From: Desmodus rotundus
Lineage: Eukaryota > Chordata > Mammalia > Chiroptera > Phyllostomidae
Assembly: GCF_022682495.2 (NCBI RefSeq)
Contig: NC_071392.1
Location: 104,584,896-104,648,895, forward strand
DNA: 64,000 nt
Direction of reading: 5' to 3'
This document shows, one piece after another, positions 36,001 through 59,663 of the stretch (positions are counted from its first letter, which is position 1; every line of letters begins with the position of its first letter). The notes under the pieces were generated by a model. It was not told where the DNA came from. It searched no databases and saw nothing but the letters and a program-made list of their open reading frames with translations. The position numbers were made by a program, and so were the translations under genes.

Positions 36001-39000
36001 GCAGGTGGGATGAGACAGTTAAAGAGGCAGGAATCTGTCCACGCAGGGCTCTGTGGGCCATGGTGAGACGTGAGGGTTTTATTCTGCCTGCAAAGTGAAG
36101 CCATTGGAGTGCTGTAAAGAGCAGAGGGGGACAACCTGATTCATCTTTAAAAAGATGGGTCTGCATCTTTTGTGAGAATGGATGGGAGGAAGGCAAGACT
36201 GGAAGTAGCTCAGGGCTGAGACATACATTTGGAATCACCAGCAGCTAAATTTTTAGGCTTCAAAGCCCAGGACTAGACGGAACCACCTGGCACAAGAATG
36301 AGCCACAGAAGAGAAGGATCTGAGGACTGAACTCAGAGTGCGCCCACAGTGAGGTTCGGGTAGCTGGAGGTTAGGCAGAGAGGATGAGCTGGCCCGGGAA
36401 GCTGAGGGACAGGGCTGATAAGGCTGCAGACAAGAGAGGATCATTCTAAGAAACATGACTCGATCCAGTGTGACAAATGCCACCGAGAAGCTGAGTAAGC
36501 GCTCACTGACGGAATGGAGTTCTGCCCTTTCAAAGCTGAGGTCCAGGCCCTGATCCTGCTCTTTCTCAAGGCTGTGCCCGAGTAGCTGGCCGGCCAGTCT
36601 TCTGGTAATTACCCTCATGGAAGTGAACTCAAAGCAGCCCCTGTGCCTTTGATTATGAAGAGATTTCCATGTCTGACAGCTAGTGGCTTCAGAGTCGAGC
36701 AGAGTCTGGGTGATGCTGACGATTCCTGTTAATAGCAGCAGCTGACACATGCGAATTCACTACTATCTTGGGGACACAACCATTTATAGACCTGATGTCA
36801 TGCCTCCTGACCACACCCTGAGAGGCAGGGAGGCAGAAAGGGCGACAGTCCCCATGATGCCAAAAGGGGTGCGACTACCTGAAGGATCAAGTCACAAGTG
36901 CTCGCAGAGGTGAGATGGGCCTTGGCTATTCTAACTCTTGCCTGTCCTAAGCCACGGCTTCTGCATCCGTAAGTTAGGGATTAAAATGCGTCTCCTGCAC
37001 AGGGCTTCTTCCGGGATGCAAGTGAACAAATGGTGTGAGAACATTTATCACAGTACCTGGCACATAGTAACCCCTTCCTCCCCTCTGTCAGCAACACCTC
37101 TACGCCCTATATGGGTGTAGGGGCTTCTCCGGCACCCCCACTGGTGACGGAACCACACTTCTCAGTGGAGCCCCACAGGTGAAGCCCAGTGCCTACCTCT
37201 CTCGTCCTGTTTGGCCTCACCTGCTCCAGGCAGCTCCGACAGGCCTCCTGGATCAGCTGCTCTGCATCCACTTCCTCCCCAACGTTGTCTCGCACGTTCA
37301 GTGCTGCCTTCTGGAAGAACTAGGGGGGAATGCCAAGAGGAAAAATCAGAAGTCCAGCTAATTTGCATCAACTTGAAGGAAACAGAATATAAAAGAGAAG
37401 CTTTTGGCTCTTCCTGCCACCTGGGAGCCTGGGGAGGGCCGGGAACAGGACTCTGAAATGACAAATACACGTGGAAGGTGGTGGTCCAGGGTCATCGCTG
37501 CTGGCCATCAGCGGGGTCTCCAGAACCAGAGGGAGCACACAGCTCTGCTTAACACTGGAGGTGTTGACTGCTCGGGAAGACTGAATTCCCTCTGGGCAAG
37601 AGATGTGCTGATATGCACCAAGCAAAGAACAACACAGTGACTCCTGGTGGCAAACCAAGCAAAGCCCGAGTCACCTGGGGAAAGGAACTAGGGCTCACGG
37701 GAGCAGTGGCTGGCTCGTGCTGAATTCCACAGCAACCTTCCTGCTGAGGCTGTTGGACGCAGAATCTGTGTTATGTTGTGCCCTCACAGATTTAAACTTA
37801 CTGAGAAGTAAATAAAAGTAGATTGGTTCCCTTGTACTTTTGTTAAATGGCTTAAATATAAAAAAAATAGAAGAGAAGCGTTTATCATACCCTCATAGAG
37901 AAGGCAAAAGTGACCGTGAGTGTGGCTTTGAGATCAGGCAGACTTCGAGTCATATCCCAGGCTCGTTCCCCCACTCTACCCTCATTTAAAGAGGAGCACA
38001 ATCACAGAGGTGCCCAAAGGACGGTCACTGCAGCATTACGTGTAAATAGTGCAAAATCAAATAACCTAAGTGTCCAGGTACAATTCAAGTAAATTACCAT
38101 ACCATGAATATGCAAATATTTAAAAAATCATAGTAAGGATGTATAGGAAGTACATTTTGACATGAAAGGTGTTCATCATATGCTGCCGAGTGAAGGAAGC
38201 AAGTTATAAAATAGTTTGGCATCACAGGAACCTATTTATGTAAAATAGCAAAAAGCAAACACAGAGACAAAAGAACTGTAAGAATATACATTAAAGTAAC
38301 AGCAGTGATATTATGAACGATTGCTTTCTTATCTATATTTCCTCAATTTTTATAGGTACATGTATTATTTCTGCAGAAGAAAAAAGGAACACCAGTGCTC
38401 GAGGTGAACAGGCCAGGGCAGGCCAGGAAAGACCCAGGCCACAGAAGGTCCTGGCAGAGTCTGACTTCGCGCCACCTCAAAGCAGCCGCTGTGGACAGGA
38501 GGGGTGAGGCCTGGCCAGGGTGGGGATGCTGGCAGCAACGGAAAGTCACTGAGGGACTTTAAACCGGGAACACCACCACTGGATTACATTTTAGGGATCA
38601 CTAATAGCTGTCATGGAGGGCGGGTTGAAAGAGGGAAAGAATGAGGCACTTAGGGGTTACAGCAGGGGCCGGGTGAGAGATAATGAAGCCCTGAACCAAA
38701 TCAGAGGCAAGGAAGACGGGCACGCTGGACGGACCATGCAGTGGCCCACACAGGACTCTGAGACTGGATGTGGAAGACACAGAAGAGGGCAGAGCCCCCG
38801 GTTTCTGGTTTCTAAGTGAACGATGGTCCCACTCACACTGCGAATGGGACACGTCTGAAACTGCGCTCCCGATTTCCTCCGTGTCCCCCTTCCTCCTGTC
38901 AAGTCAACGTGATCTATTTTGCAGGTGCCCAGGGCCACTCGCTCGGGAGTGGTTTGCTTCTCTTTTTTCATCCTGCACATCCGAATCACTGGCAAATCTT

Positions 39001-42000
39001 GTGGATACTTTTAAAATAACATACAGAATCTTGACTCTCTCCTGACATCCTCACTGCTAACACCCAAGCCACTATCATCTCAAGCCTCCTGACTGGCTCT
39101 CCTGCGGTCTGTCCGCCATACAGTAGTCAGAGTAACTCTTTAAAAAGGTGCAGATCGCATGCTTTGCTCAACACTCTCCCAAACCCTTTATCTTACTGAT
39201 AATAAAACCCAAGGTCCTTACCATGGCCTCAGAGGTTCTGCCTGAGCTGGGCCCCTGTTATATCTCCGGTCACCTTCCCTACTACTCTCCTCTGGCTCAG
39301 TCTCCCCCAGCCACACTGGACACCTCGTTGCTTTGAAGGTTCCAAGCACAGTCCTGCCTCAGGGCCTTTGGCCTTGTTCCCTCAGCTAGGGTGGCTTCTC
39401 CCCCAGGGATCTGCGTGGCTTGTTCTTTCCTCATTTTATTTAGATCTGTGCTTAAGTGTCCTTTTATCTGAGGGCTTTCCCAGCCACACGATCTATGAAA
39501 TAGCACCCCTGTTCTCCACTGGTCACTCTCTCCCCCTTCTCCCTGGCATTCCCTAAGAAGGTACAAATTTGCTAAAGGGGGACAAGGACATTGTCCGTCC
39601 TGTTCACTGCCACAACCTCAGTGTCTAGAATAGTGCCTGCCATTACGGTAGGTGCGCGGTAAGCGATTCTTGAGGGAATGAGTAAACACAGGAGGAGGAG
39701 GTTTAGGAAAAAAAGAGTTCAGTGTGAAGTCTCCATGAGGCATTCTCATAGAACCATGTAGAAGTTTATAGTCCTAGATAATAATTTTAATTAATGATAA
39801 TGGTGAGATTATTAAACAAGTAATAAAAACACTTTCTATGCTCCAAGCAGGGTTCTGAGCATAATCTCACTCATGTAATTTGACTCTCACAATATAGCTT
39901 GGCAAAAGAGGTGTTCGAATTACCCCCAGAGAGGGGTTCAGAATCGGAAAACGTTGGGTATCTGTGTGTTCTAGAGGAAGCCAGGGAGATAACGATGAAG
40001 GAAGGGATGCTCCTGAGTCTTCCTCCCGCTAACGCTTTACCTTTGCGTCCTCCTCACCTTCATGTACTTGTTGAACACGGTCTGGATGTCCTCGTTGATG
40101 CTAGGCTGCAGCACGGCTCGCAGGAGGTCCATGGAGATGGCAGGATCCGTGAAACTGCGTGCAGAGGGAGGCACAGTCAGGGGACATGTCCCAAACACAT
40201 CCTTTCTTAGTCCGCCCAGCCAGTTACTGACATAGCATCCTTTGATAACACTAAGAGCTTTTACTGAAAACTAGCTCTGTGCCCAGGTTCTCTGCAAACG
40301 ACACAGATGCGTACCTCTATTTCATTCTCGTAACTCTATGAAATGAGTATTATTTAAAAAGTGTAAGGGGTATTGTTGGTGGCAGTGGGAGGGAGGGAGG
40401 GAGGTGGGCTGGGTCTGGCCACCTCCAGTTCCGGCCCCTCTCCCCTTCTGCTGCAGGCCCACGATGCTGCGGTACCACACCTGAGAGGAGTTCAGTCCCA
40501 CCGCCGAGAAACTCTACCTCGCCAACCCTAAGAAGGCACGTGTGGTTCTCAAATACAGGCATTCTGATGCGAGTTTGTGTATTAAAGTAACAGACGATTT
40601 AGTTTGTTTGGTGTATAGAACAGACCACGCTCAAGATGTAAACAAGACAGAAATTCCACAGCCAACTGATGCAACTTAAGGTAGCCAAGGAACCCGCAGC
40701 GTTGCCATGGACACGGACTGACTTGTTTGAAATGAAGACTGTTTGCCACCGTCTTAGGAATTAAGTATTTTCTGAATTTGAGAAAGCGCTGGGACCGAAA
40801 ATACTTCATGTAACTAAGTGGGCTATTCCGAAGCCGAGAGATTTTTTGTACTTTGTTTCTGAATATTTACTTTAGAGAGCTAGGAATGTAAATGCTTTCA
40901 GTTAGCAAACTTTTATTTATTTTTGGAAATTGAACAAGAAATGTGACCATCCTGGAAACTTTCTGCAGATTATGTCCTGGGCAAAATATACAATTACTTC
41001 TTTTGGTAAGTTTGTATCAATAATTTGAAAATGAGATATCAAGAAAAGCCCATTTTTCCTTCCGTTTATTCATCTTAAAAGAAAGTAAAAGTAACCATTT
41101 TGCTGAATTGACACATTTCTCTTGGGCCATAAAATCTGTGCAGCTGATGACGAAGAACTATAAAATCCGGTGACTAGACTTACCTGTGCACAGCAGCACA
41201 CCTGGTTACGGACAGGAGTGCAGCCCCCTTGTATCTGAGAGTAATTATGAAAACGAGTAGGCCTTATCTTGAACTTCCCAAATTTAAACGATATTTTTGA
41301 ATACAAGGGCTTCACAGTATTACTGGCTGGTTGAGCAGACTCTGAATCTGAGCTTTCAGTGTTCAAACTGCATGAACGGAATGATCACTGATGGTCCACA
41401 TTACAGGACATTTGTCACATATTTCCAATGTCCAGTTTTTCAGAAGGGCTGAGACACCCCTGCCCACTTCTCTACTTCCTTAACCAGGTGTCAAGCATGA
41501 CTGTCAACTGCTACGTTTTCCAGTGAACCAGACGTATGATATTTACTACTTATTTTATATTTGTAACCTGAATTTTACCACCAAAGTGTAATGTTCACAT
41601 GTTGATTCCGACATTAAAATATTTTTTGTTAGGAATTTGTCATATTGAGCAACACTCTGATAAGGAAAGTTCCATTAGCCATATGAATTTCGACATGTTT
41701 CAGAGAGGTCAGTAAATAAAATATTATGTATATATATTGTTTCTCTTGAAGTTTTTAACTCCACACAAATTACTGATTTCTTGACTGGAGTATACTGTAT
41801 TCATATAAAGTGAGCCTAATGATACAGTAAGTACATTTTGTTTGTTTTGTTTCTTGGTACTTATTACATTTCTGAGCCTAGGTTGATGGCCAGGTTCTCT
41901 TCTGGACTAAGGAAAGTAACCCAACTAGAGTAGGGTTAAAAAAAAGGGTTAAGTACTATATAATACTTACACAGAAAAGTCTATACGCTTTAGCAAATAG

Positions 42001-43209
42001 CGTTACTGAACATTCATTTACTCACTACCCAGGTCAAGAAATACAATCAGCATCCCAAAGGCCATTTTATGCTCCCTCGCTTCCCTTTTATTATTTATTT
42101 AATAATAATTCATCATTACCCTATATCGCCACAGGGCTACCGCACCCTGTGGATACTATTTTTTAACCTCCATGCTACTCTGCCTCTTTAGAGCCCTCAA
42201 ATACAGAGCTAGTGAGGGTTAGGGATCCTGTGTAATCCACCTGTCCCCCCCGATTTTGTACAGGAGTTCAGAGGGGGAAGTGACTCGATCGAACTCATGC
42301 AGAGTCACAGAATCTGAGCCTCCGCTTCCCCAATCCAGTGCTCTTTCTACTGCCTGACCCCCTCTTCTCAGCCTCTACACCTAGGCCTCCAAAGCTGCCA
42401 GGGCCTGGGCGGTAAGTCCCACCCAGGGTCAGCCTTACCTCGTTGTCATCTGAGAGCGGCGGCCCCTTCGCTGCACTTGCCGGTGTTTTATCATTATGTT
42501 CCAAGGGTTCTGTGGGGACCAAGGGAGCACATGTCACCGAGGTCTGTGATGCTTGCTGGGGTGAAGGTGGCGGGTGGGTGTGATGAAGTTAAACCTAGAG
42601 TGTTGCTTCTCAAGTGCTTACACCACCTCTCCCACTATGGGGTGGGGATGAGGGGGGCAGTGATTGGAAGGCCCTGCCAGGGAGGAGAAACTCAGGGAAA
42701 GTTTCCTGCCTCAAAAGTCCCGACCCCACCTTTTCAGGAACGGCTGGAGGAACGGACTCAGTGTTTACAGAGGGCCCACTCTGCGGCATCTGATACGCTG
42801 GGCACTTTACCTGCACTTATATCCCATCCCCCAAACCACCTCACGAGGCAGATACTAATTATCTCCGTTTTATAGAGGAGGAAACTGGAGCTCGGGGGAG
42901 CTGACAGCCCGGCCCACGTCCTCTAGCGAGGAGGGCAGCACCAGAATTTGAATCCAGGCCGTCGGGCTGCGAAAAACGCCAGCCCCCTCGGCGTTTTTCC
43001 AGCTACCTCGTTCCCTCGCCCGTAGGCTAGGTAGGGTCCCGGGAACCCGAAGCCCTGCCGGCCCGAGCCCAGGTCCGGCCCGGCCTCCCTGGGGACAGTC
43101 TCACCGTGAGAACCAGCTGTCCCGCTGCACCCAAATCTCCCAGCTCGGGGCCGCCCCGCTCTGCCCCGCCGGGTCCCCGCGGCTGCTCGGCGTCTCCAGT
43201 GGCCCCCAT
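24029..43209 (-). CDS. DNTTIP1: Deoxynucleotidyltransferase terminal-interacting protein 1 (TdIF1)
   Basis: A nuclear scaffold of the mitotic deacetylase complex MiDAC, which pairs it with HDAC1/2 and MIDEAS; it also binds TdT and DNA. Thirteen coding exons on the minus strand: 43105-43209, 42439-42509, 40058-40154, 37221-37319, 34103-34171, 33804-33860, 33490-33548, 32550-32595, 30521-30579, 30371-30431, 26108-26179, 24279-24334 and 24029-24167. Together they give 329 residues, the human length. The start at 43207-43209 reads [13 protein letters not shown]. Residues about 56-147 form the dimerisation and HDAC-binding region; [10 protein letters not shown] (165-174) is AT-hook-like; the C-terminal half forms the DNA/nucleosome-binding domain and ends RAVEAPAQT. 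The donor after the fifth coding exon (AAG|GTCAGA) is weak; the others are ordinary. The introns carry a solo LTR, an SRP9 retrocopy and Ves SINEs. Confidence 0.97.
24335..26107 (-). other. DNTTIP1 intron 11
   Basis: Intron between the AYLLIEED exon and the [10 protein letters not shown] exon. Contains one young Ves SINE (24595-24781). The remainder is AT-rich unique sequence with no coding signal. Confidence 0.75.
24595..24781 (+). mobile_element. Ves-family SINE with target-site duplication
   Basis: Runs from GCCCTGGCTGGTGTGGCT to an AAAATATTTTT tail and is flanked by direct copies of AAAAAAGGACCCTGA (ending at 24594 and at 24796). The intact duplication indicates a fairly recent insertion. 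Confidence 0.92.
26258..27107 (+). mobile_element. Solo LTR of an endogenous retrovirus with 6-bp target-site duplication
   Basis: An 838-bp element (26264-27101) opens TGTTGGGAACTGTCCTGCC and closes GTCCCCCCACA, so it has the TG...CA ends of a retroviral LTR. GGCCCT is repeated directly on both sides (26258-26263 and 27102-27107). A poly(A) signal AATAAA lies at 26955-26960, about 140 bp before the end, so U3-R-U5 runs on the plus strand. No gag, pol or env remains; this is the product of LTR-LTR recombination. A 6-bp duplication is most common in betaretrovirus-like (class II) elements. It is antisense to DNTTIP1 and starts 84 bp from a coding exon. Confidence 0.8.
27440..27640 (+). mobile_element. 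MIR element
   Basis: Forward MIR order: 'gtttctgccacttactagat', 'ttgagactcaaattcttcat', 'aaaagtgctaaacagagcat', 'acacagcaaatgctcaatg'. A Ves SINE is inserted directly after it. Confidence 0.65.
27655..27828 (-). mobile_element. Ves-family SINE with target-site duplication
   Basis: Minus-strand SINE ending CCAACTGAGCCAGGGC at about 27825. It is flanked by AAGGTAGGTTTT at 27643-27654 and again at 27829-27840. Confidence 0.88.
27950..28200 (+). mobile_element. L1 LINE 3'-region fragment
   Basis: Matches the end of L1 ORF2 and the adjoining sequence: 'ggcccagcgatcccatctcc', 'tgcaccactgcttatgacag', 'gcggaatatttac'-type string, 'aataacatggacagatctct'. Diverged, with no usable reading frame. Confidence 0.6.
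28215..28330 (+). mobile_element. hAT-Charlie-type DNA transposon remnant
   Basis: 'cactttttctgtaaaaggcc' followed by 'aaatattttaggctttgctgg' is the recurrent core of a mammalian hAT-Charlie MITE family. I cannot name the subfamily with certainty. Confidence 0.5.
28359..28555 (+). mobile_element. Ves-family SINE, older copy
   Basis: GCCCTGGCCGGGTAGCTCAG opening, GTGGGTTTGATCCCAGTCAG in the middle, CT-rich stretch, then an A-rich tail. The tRNA-like head is clear. Confidence 0.88.
30582..32549 (-). other. DNTTIP1 intron 8
   Basis: Contains diverged copies of an old LINE-like repeat (about 30690-31330, partly 'gccaggccctgtgctagaca') and a MIR at about 32000-32300. No exon is missing, because the flanking exons join in phase. 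Confidence 0.6.
32596..33489 (-). other. DNTTIP1 intron 7
   Basis: Holds a forward MIR (about 33060-33245: 'agctgtatggccttgggcaa', 'cttcctgatctgcaaaatg'). Otherwise unremarkable. Confidence 0.65.
34172..37220 (-). other. DNTTIP1 intron 4
   Basis: About 3 kb of intron. Old LINE-type repeats occupy much of 34540-34830 and 35270-36240, split by a Ves SINE at 35456-35668. No coding signal outside the flanking exons. Confidence 0.65.
35456..35668 (+). mobile_element. Ves-family SINE with target-site duplication
   Basis: GCCCTGACTGGTATGGCTCA opening, AAAATAAATAAATAAAATC tail, flanked by CTCAAGATTTT at 35445-35455 and 35669-35679. It interrupts an older repeat. Confidence 0.92.
37990..38340 (+). 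mobile_element. L1 LINE 3'-region fragment, diverged
   Basis: Pattern 'ctaagtgtccaggtac', 'tgctgccgagtgaaggaagc' and 'tttatgtaaaatagcaaaaa' follows the old mammalian L1M 3' region. Confidence 0.5.
39050..39690 (+). mobile_element. L2 LINE 3' fragment
   Basis: Long L2 piece: 'cctcctgactggctctcctg', 'aataaaacccaaggtcctta', 'cagggcctttggccttgttc', 'tgtctagaatagtgcctgcc', ending with 'gagggaatgagtaaa'. Confidence 0.65.
40155..42438 (-). other. DNTTIP1 intron 2, AT-rich, holding an SRP9 retrocopy
   Basis: Most of the left and middle of this intron is the SRP9 processed pseudogene and its AT-rich former 3' UTR. A short reverse MIR-like piece lies near 42240-42360. Confidence 0.65.
40400..41720 (+). 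pseudogene. SRP9: SRP9 processed pseudogene
   Basis: An intron-free copy of the 9-kDa signal recognition particle protein mRNA. The former coding region is 40464-40721. It starts ATG (40464-40466) and reads RYHT, then a stop where the family has the Trp of TWEEF, then [20 protein letters not shown] and [14 protein letters not shown], clearly SRP9. Two small deletions, near the IEKFH and KEARN positions, break the frame before the final TGA. Below it about 1 kb of AT-rich sequence, which looks like the long SRP9 3' UTR, runs to an AATAAA at 41714-41719. The outer limits are uncertain because I see no clear A tail or duplication. It is antisense to DNTTIP1, inside its intron 2. Confidence 0.85.
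42800..42960 (-). mobile_element. MIR element
   Basis: Reverse MIR: 'gctgggcactttacctgcac', 'tctccgttttatagaggagg', 'ccagaatttgaatccaggcc'. Lies in DNTTIP1 intron 1. Confidence 0.6.
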
Positions 43210-43480
43210 AGCGCCCCCAACCCTCACAAGCCCTGGCCGACTCTGCCAGTGGGCCGGAAAGCGGCCTCGTGACGTCATTGGAACGCGCGGCCGCCTGCCG
43301 GAAAGCGCGACGCGGCGAGCTGCGGAGTTACCCTGGGAACCAACTGCCGCGTCCGCCCGGAACTCGGGCGCTCAGAGTCCGGTGGGGCGGGGCGGGGGTG
43401 TGTAGGGAGAAAGAGGTGAGGGGAGGATCACGGGGGCGGGGCTACATTCCCGGAGGGGTGGAGTCTCGGGTGTGGATGGG
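42950..43480. promoter_or_regulatory. CpG-island promoter of DNTTIP1, probably shared with WFDC3
   Basis: CpG-dense block around the DNTTIP1 start. A perfect cAMP-response element TGACGTCA (43270-43277) runs directly into ATTGG, an inverted CCAAT box (43277-43281), about 61 bp upstream of the DNTTIP1 ATG. GC boxes (GGGGCGGGGC near 43385) lie on the far side. WFDC3 runs the other way, and its first coding exon has an acceptor just before the ATG, so a non-coding WFDC3 first exon probably starts in or near this island. That shared use is inferred. Confidence 0.6.
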
Positions 43481-56692
<13,212 letters not shown>

Positions 56693-56877
56693 CTGTCCCG
56701 GTCTGTCCTGACTGCCAGGGGCCTGTCCTGGAATCCGGGAGTGGATGGTGCCCTGGGGTCTGCGGTGCTTGCAGGGGCTCTCACTGCCCTCCCCACCCTG
56801 CTTCTGTTCCTGCTGCTGCCCCGAGCTCGGAAAATAGCCCTGGGGTCGGTCAGTGGGCGGGTGGTGCTTTTGTCCTC

Positions 56878-56883
56878 AATAAA
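56878..56883 (+). terminator. WFDC3 polyadenylation signal
   Basis: AATAAA 186 bp after the stop codon, followed by a GT-rich stretch. Confidence 0.85.
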
Positions 56884-56905
56884 GGCTGGTGCTGACCCTC
56901 TTGTC

Positions 56906-59039
56906 TGGACTGTTTGAGGACTAAGGTGAAGGAAGCGAGCTGGTGGTCTGGGCATGGCTGTGGGGTTCTGGGGCTCCTTTGGGAATGGTAGGAAATCTAG
57001 TCTTTCTGAGAACACCGAAAATGTCTTCTGGTTGGGTGTGGCTAGGGTAGAGATGGGTGGAAGATAAAACTTGGGGTAACTTGCCATAGGTGTCCCTGTC
57101 AAACCCCAGGAGTAGGACGGTCAGCCTCTTTTGGGGTCTGCTGACCTTGCTTTTATCAGAGAATGTGGGTTGGACACAGGACTGGGCTGAGTGGCTAGTT
57201 TATTATAGTCACTTGGACGTTCCTGCCTTGGGCCTCCTTCCTTGGGGGCCAACCCTCGGCTCCAAGACAGGCAGTTTGGCTCCTCTGGGTGGCTTTATGG
57301 TAGGGAGGGGGTGTTAGGTTCTTGGAACCAAGATAACTTTTAAAAATTATATTCTTATGTATACAAAATGGATCGTATTCTGCATCTTGGAAATCTTTTA
57401 TGTCATCACATACGTTCTTTTAATAGAATTTTATAGAAATAGCTGATTTAACTAGTCATCTCTTGCTGGCCATTAATATCCTTGTACCTCTAAATCTTGA
57501 CTGACTTTTGCCCATAAATCAGGGAAATCCTTAGTAGCAGAATTCCAGTTTTTAAAAGAGAGCCTGGCAAAAAAAAAGAAAAAAAAAAAAAGGCCCTCAA
57601 TAACTATTTGTTGAGTGAAAGAAGGGATGTGATTCTCTGGTCTATCCGTCAGGAGTGTGTTGGGCTGTCAGTCACAGAAAACCCAGCTCCCAGAGGCTTA
57701 GCCGATGCAGACATTGAACTCACTCGCTCTGGAGCCTGGAGGGAAGCAGCGAGGCCGGCTCAGCGGCTCGGCCACAGCGCCAGCGACCAGACTCGTTCCT
57801 TTCCCACCACATCGGTGTGTGGGCTTCTGTCCTCATGCCAGTCACCTCACGGGGGTGGGAGGGGAGATTGTGGAGAGGGTGGTTGCTGCAGCCCTAGGTG
57901 TGACAGCAGGAAGCAGGTGCGTGTAGAGGACAGCGGAGAGAAGACTCCCTTAAATAGCCAAATACCTTGAAGAGTTATCTCAAATGGTGCTCTTCTCTTA
58001 GCGACAGAGGACGTTTTCCCCGAAGCTGCCCGCTCCCCAGACTTCCTTTCTCATCTCACTGGCCGGCGATGGGGAAAGCGATGCAAAAATCAAGGTTGTA
58101 CGTATCAGCCAGGAAGGAGAGAATGCTCTGGGGACAGGCAGGTAACAAACTGGCTGGGTGTGCCGTACCAGGGCAAAGGACATAGCAATCAGCAGTTGAC
58201 CACAGTGCTGAGTAGGCAGGGCTGTTTGAACACAGAAAAGAAAAGGGCATTGGCGCTTGCCTTGGAAATTGCAGAAATGCTTTAGGCAAAGAGGCGAAGT
58301 ATAGCTAAAAAAATTTTCTATCACTGAGGGTTTTTTTTTTTTTTTGGTCCCTTTTTCTGGCTCTGTTCTCCCATCAGAGTGTGAAATTTAGTTTCTGCCC
58401 GCCTGAGGACATGTGTCGCTTTCAGTAGAGTAGGTGCCTGATCCGAAAGAGTGGCTGGCCTGAGTCTCCCCGTGGCCACTGGAGGGATGGGGGATGTGGG
58501 TGCCTGTGGCTCCAGACTCTTGTCGCAGGGGACTGGGAAGTGCTGGGGTCCGTGTGATAGGCTGCTGACTTTTGTCAGATTCCCCCACCATTGTTTTGCT
58601 TATCATTTTATTGCTTATTTAAAAAAACTAGTACATGCACATAGTTAAATCAATAAAGAAGAGCTTTCAATGAAAAACAATGGTCTGGGAATCTCAAAAT
58701 ACTGTAGGATGATTTTCTGGGAGTGATGGTGGTGAGGGGGACTAGAAAGGAAGGTGTGAGCCCCAGGCAGCTCAGGCTGAGTTCTGGGAGAGAGGTCCTT
58801 TCTAGATCTTTCCTTGTCATCTGGGGCAGCAGCACACCCCGTCCATGGTGGAGCTGCAGACGTACCTATAGGTAGCAATGACAGGGGAGAGAGACAGAGA
58901 ATGAGAGAGAAAGAGGTGGGGGGGGGCGGGGCATGAGCGAGTGTGAGCCCTGAAGGGCTGAATTTGAATTTGAGATTTTGATGGAGGAAGAAGTCAAGAG
59001 TTGACAGAGGTGAGAGTGTTCAGTGGTCAGTGAGGGCTC
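56906..59039. other. Downstream flank of WFDC3
   Basis: No coding exon recognised. A-rich runs occur at 57570-57592 and a T run at 58331-58345. Diverged old-repeat fragments are likely but I cannot name them. Confidence 0.5.
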
Positions 59040-59663
59040 AAGACCTATTTGAGCCCTGGCTGGTGTGGCTCAGCTGGTTGGAGCATCGTGCCATAAACCA
59101 AAAGTTTGCAGGTTTGATCCCCAGCCATGCACATTGGATCCTCCTTCCTGTCCCCCATGCATATGATCCCTGGTCCAGGTACATGAGGGAGGGAATTAAT
59201 CACTCCTCTCTTGCACTGATGCTTCTCTCTCTCTCTTCCGCTCTCCCTTCCTCCTTCTCTGAAAGCTATGAAAATACGCTAAGCGAAATAAGCCAGGCGG
59301 TGAGGGACAAATACTATATGATCTCACCTTTAACTGGAACCTAATCAACAAAAGAAAAAAGCAAGCAAAATATAACCAGAGACACTGAAATTAAGAATAA
59401 TCTGACAGTAACCAGAGGGGATGTGGGAGGGGATAATGGGAGGAAGGGTTTTCAGGAACAACTATAAAGGACACATGGACAAAACCAAGGGGGGGTGGAA
59501 GCAAGGGAGGGAGAAGTGTTTGGCTGGGGTTGGGGGGAGTGGTGGGAAGTAAATGCAGACAACTCTAATTGAACAACAGTAAAATAGTTTTAAAATAAAA
59601 AATAAAAAATAATAAAGCTATGAAAAAATGTCCCCAGGCGAGAAAAAAAAAAGACTTATTTGA
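59040..59663 (+). mobile_element. Ves-family SINE interrupted by an L1 insertion
   Basis: The SINE body is 59053-59274 and its tail resumes at 59627-59650. The outer duplication is AAGACCTATTTGA (59040-59052) and AAGACTTATTTGA (59651-59663), one mismatch. The piece between is a separate L1 insertion. Confidence 0.88.
59275..59613 (+). mobile_element. 5'-truncated L1 3' UTR fragment nested in a SINE
   Basis: About 340 bp of L1 3' end ('aagcgaaataagccaggcgg', 'tactatatgatctcacc' ... 'ttgaacaacagtaaaatag', A-rich tail). AAAGCTATGAAAA stands on both sides (59262-59274 and 59614-59626), a perfect 13-bp duplication. It is a target-primed, heavily 5'-truncated insertion. Confidence 0.9.

Larger units (their letters stand above)
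37320..40057 (-). other. DNTTIP1 intron 3
   Basis: Contains a diverged L1 3' piece (about 37990-38340) and an L2 fragment (about 39050-39690). The rest shows no recognised gene. Confidence 0.65.
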
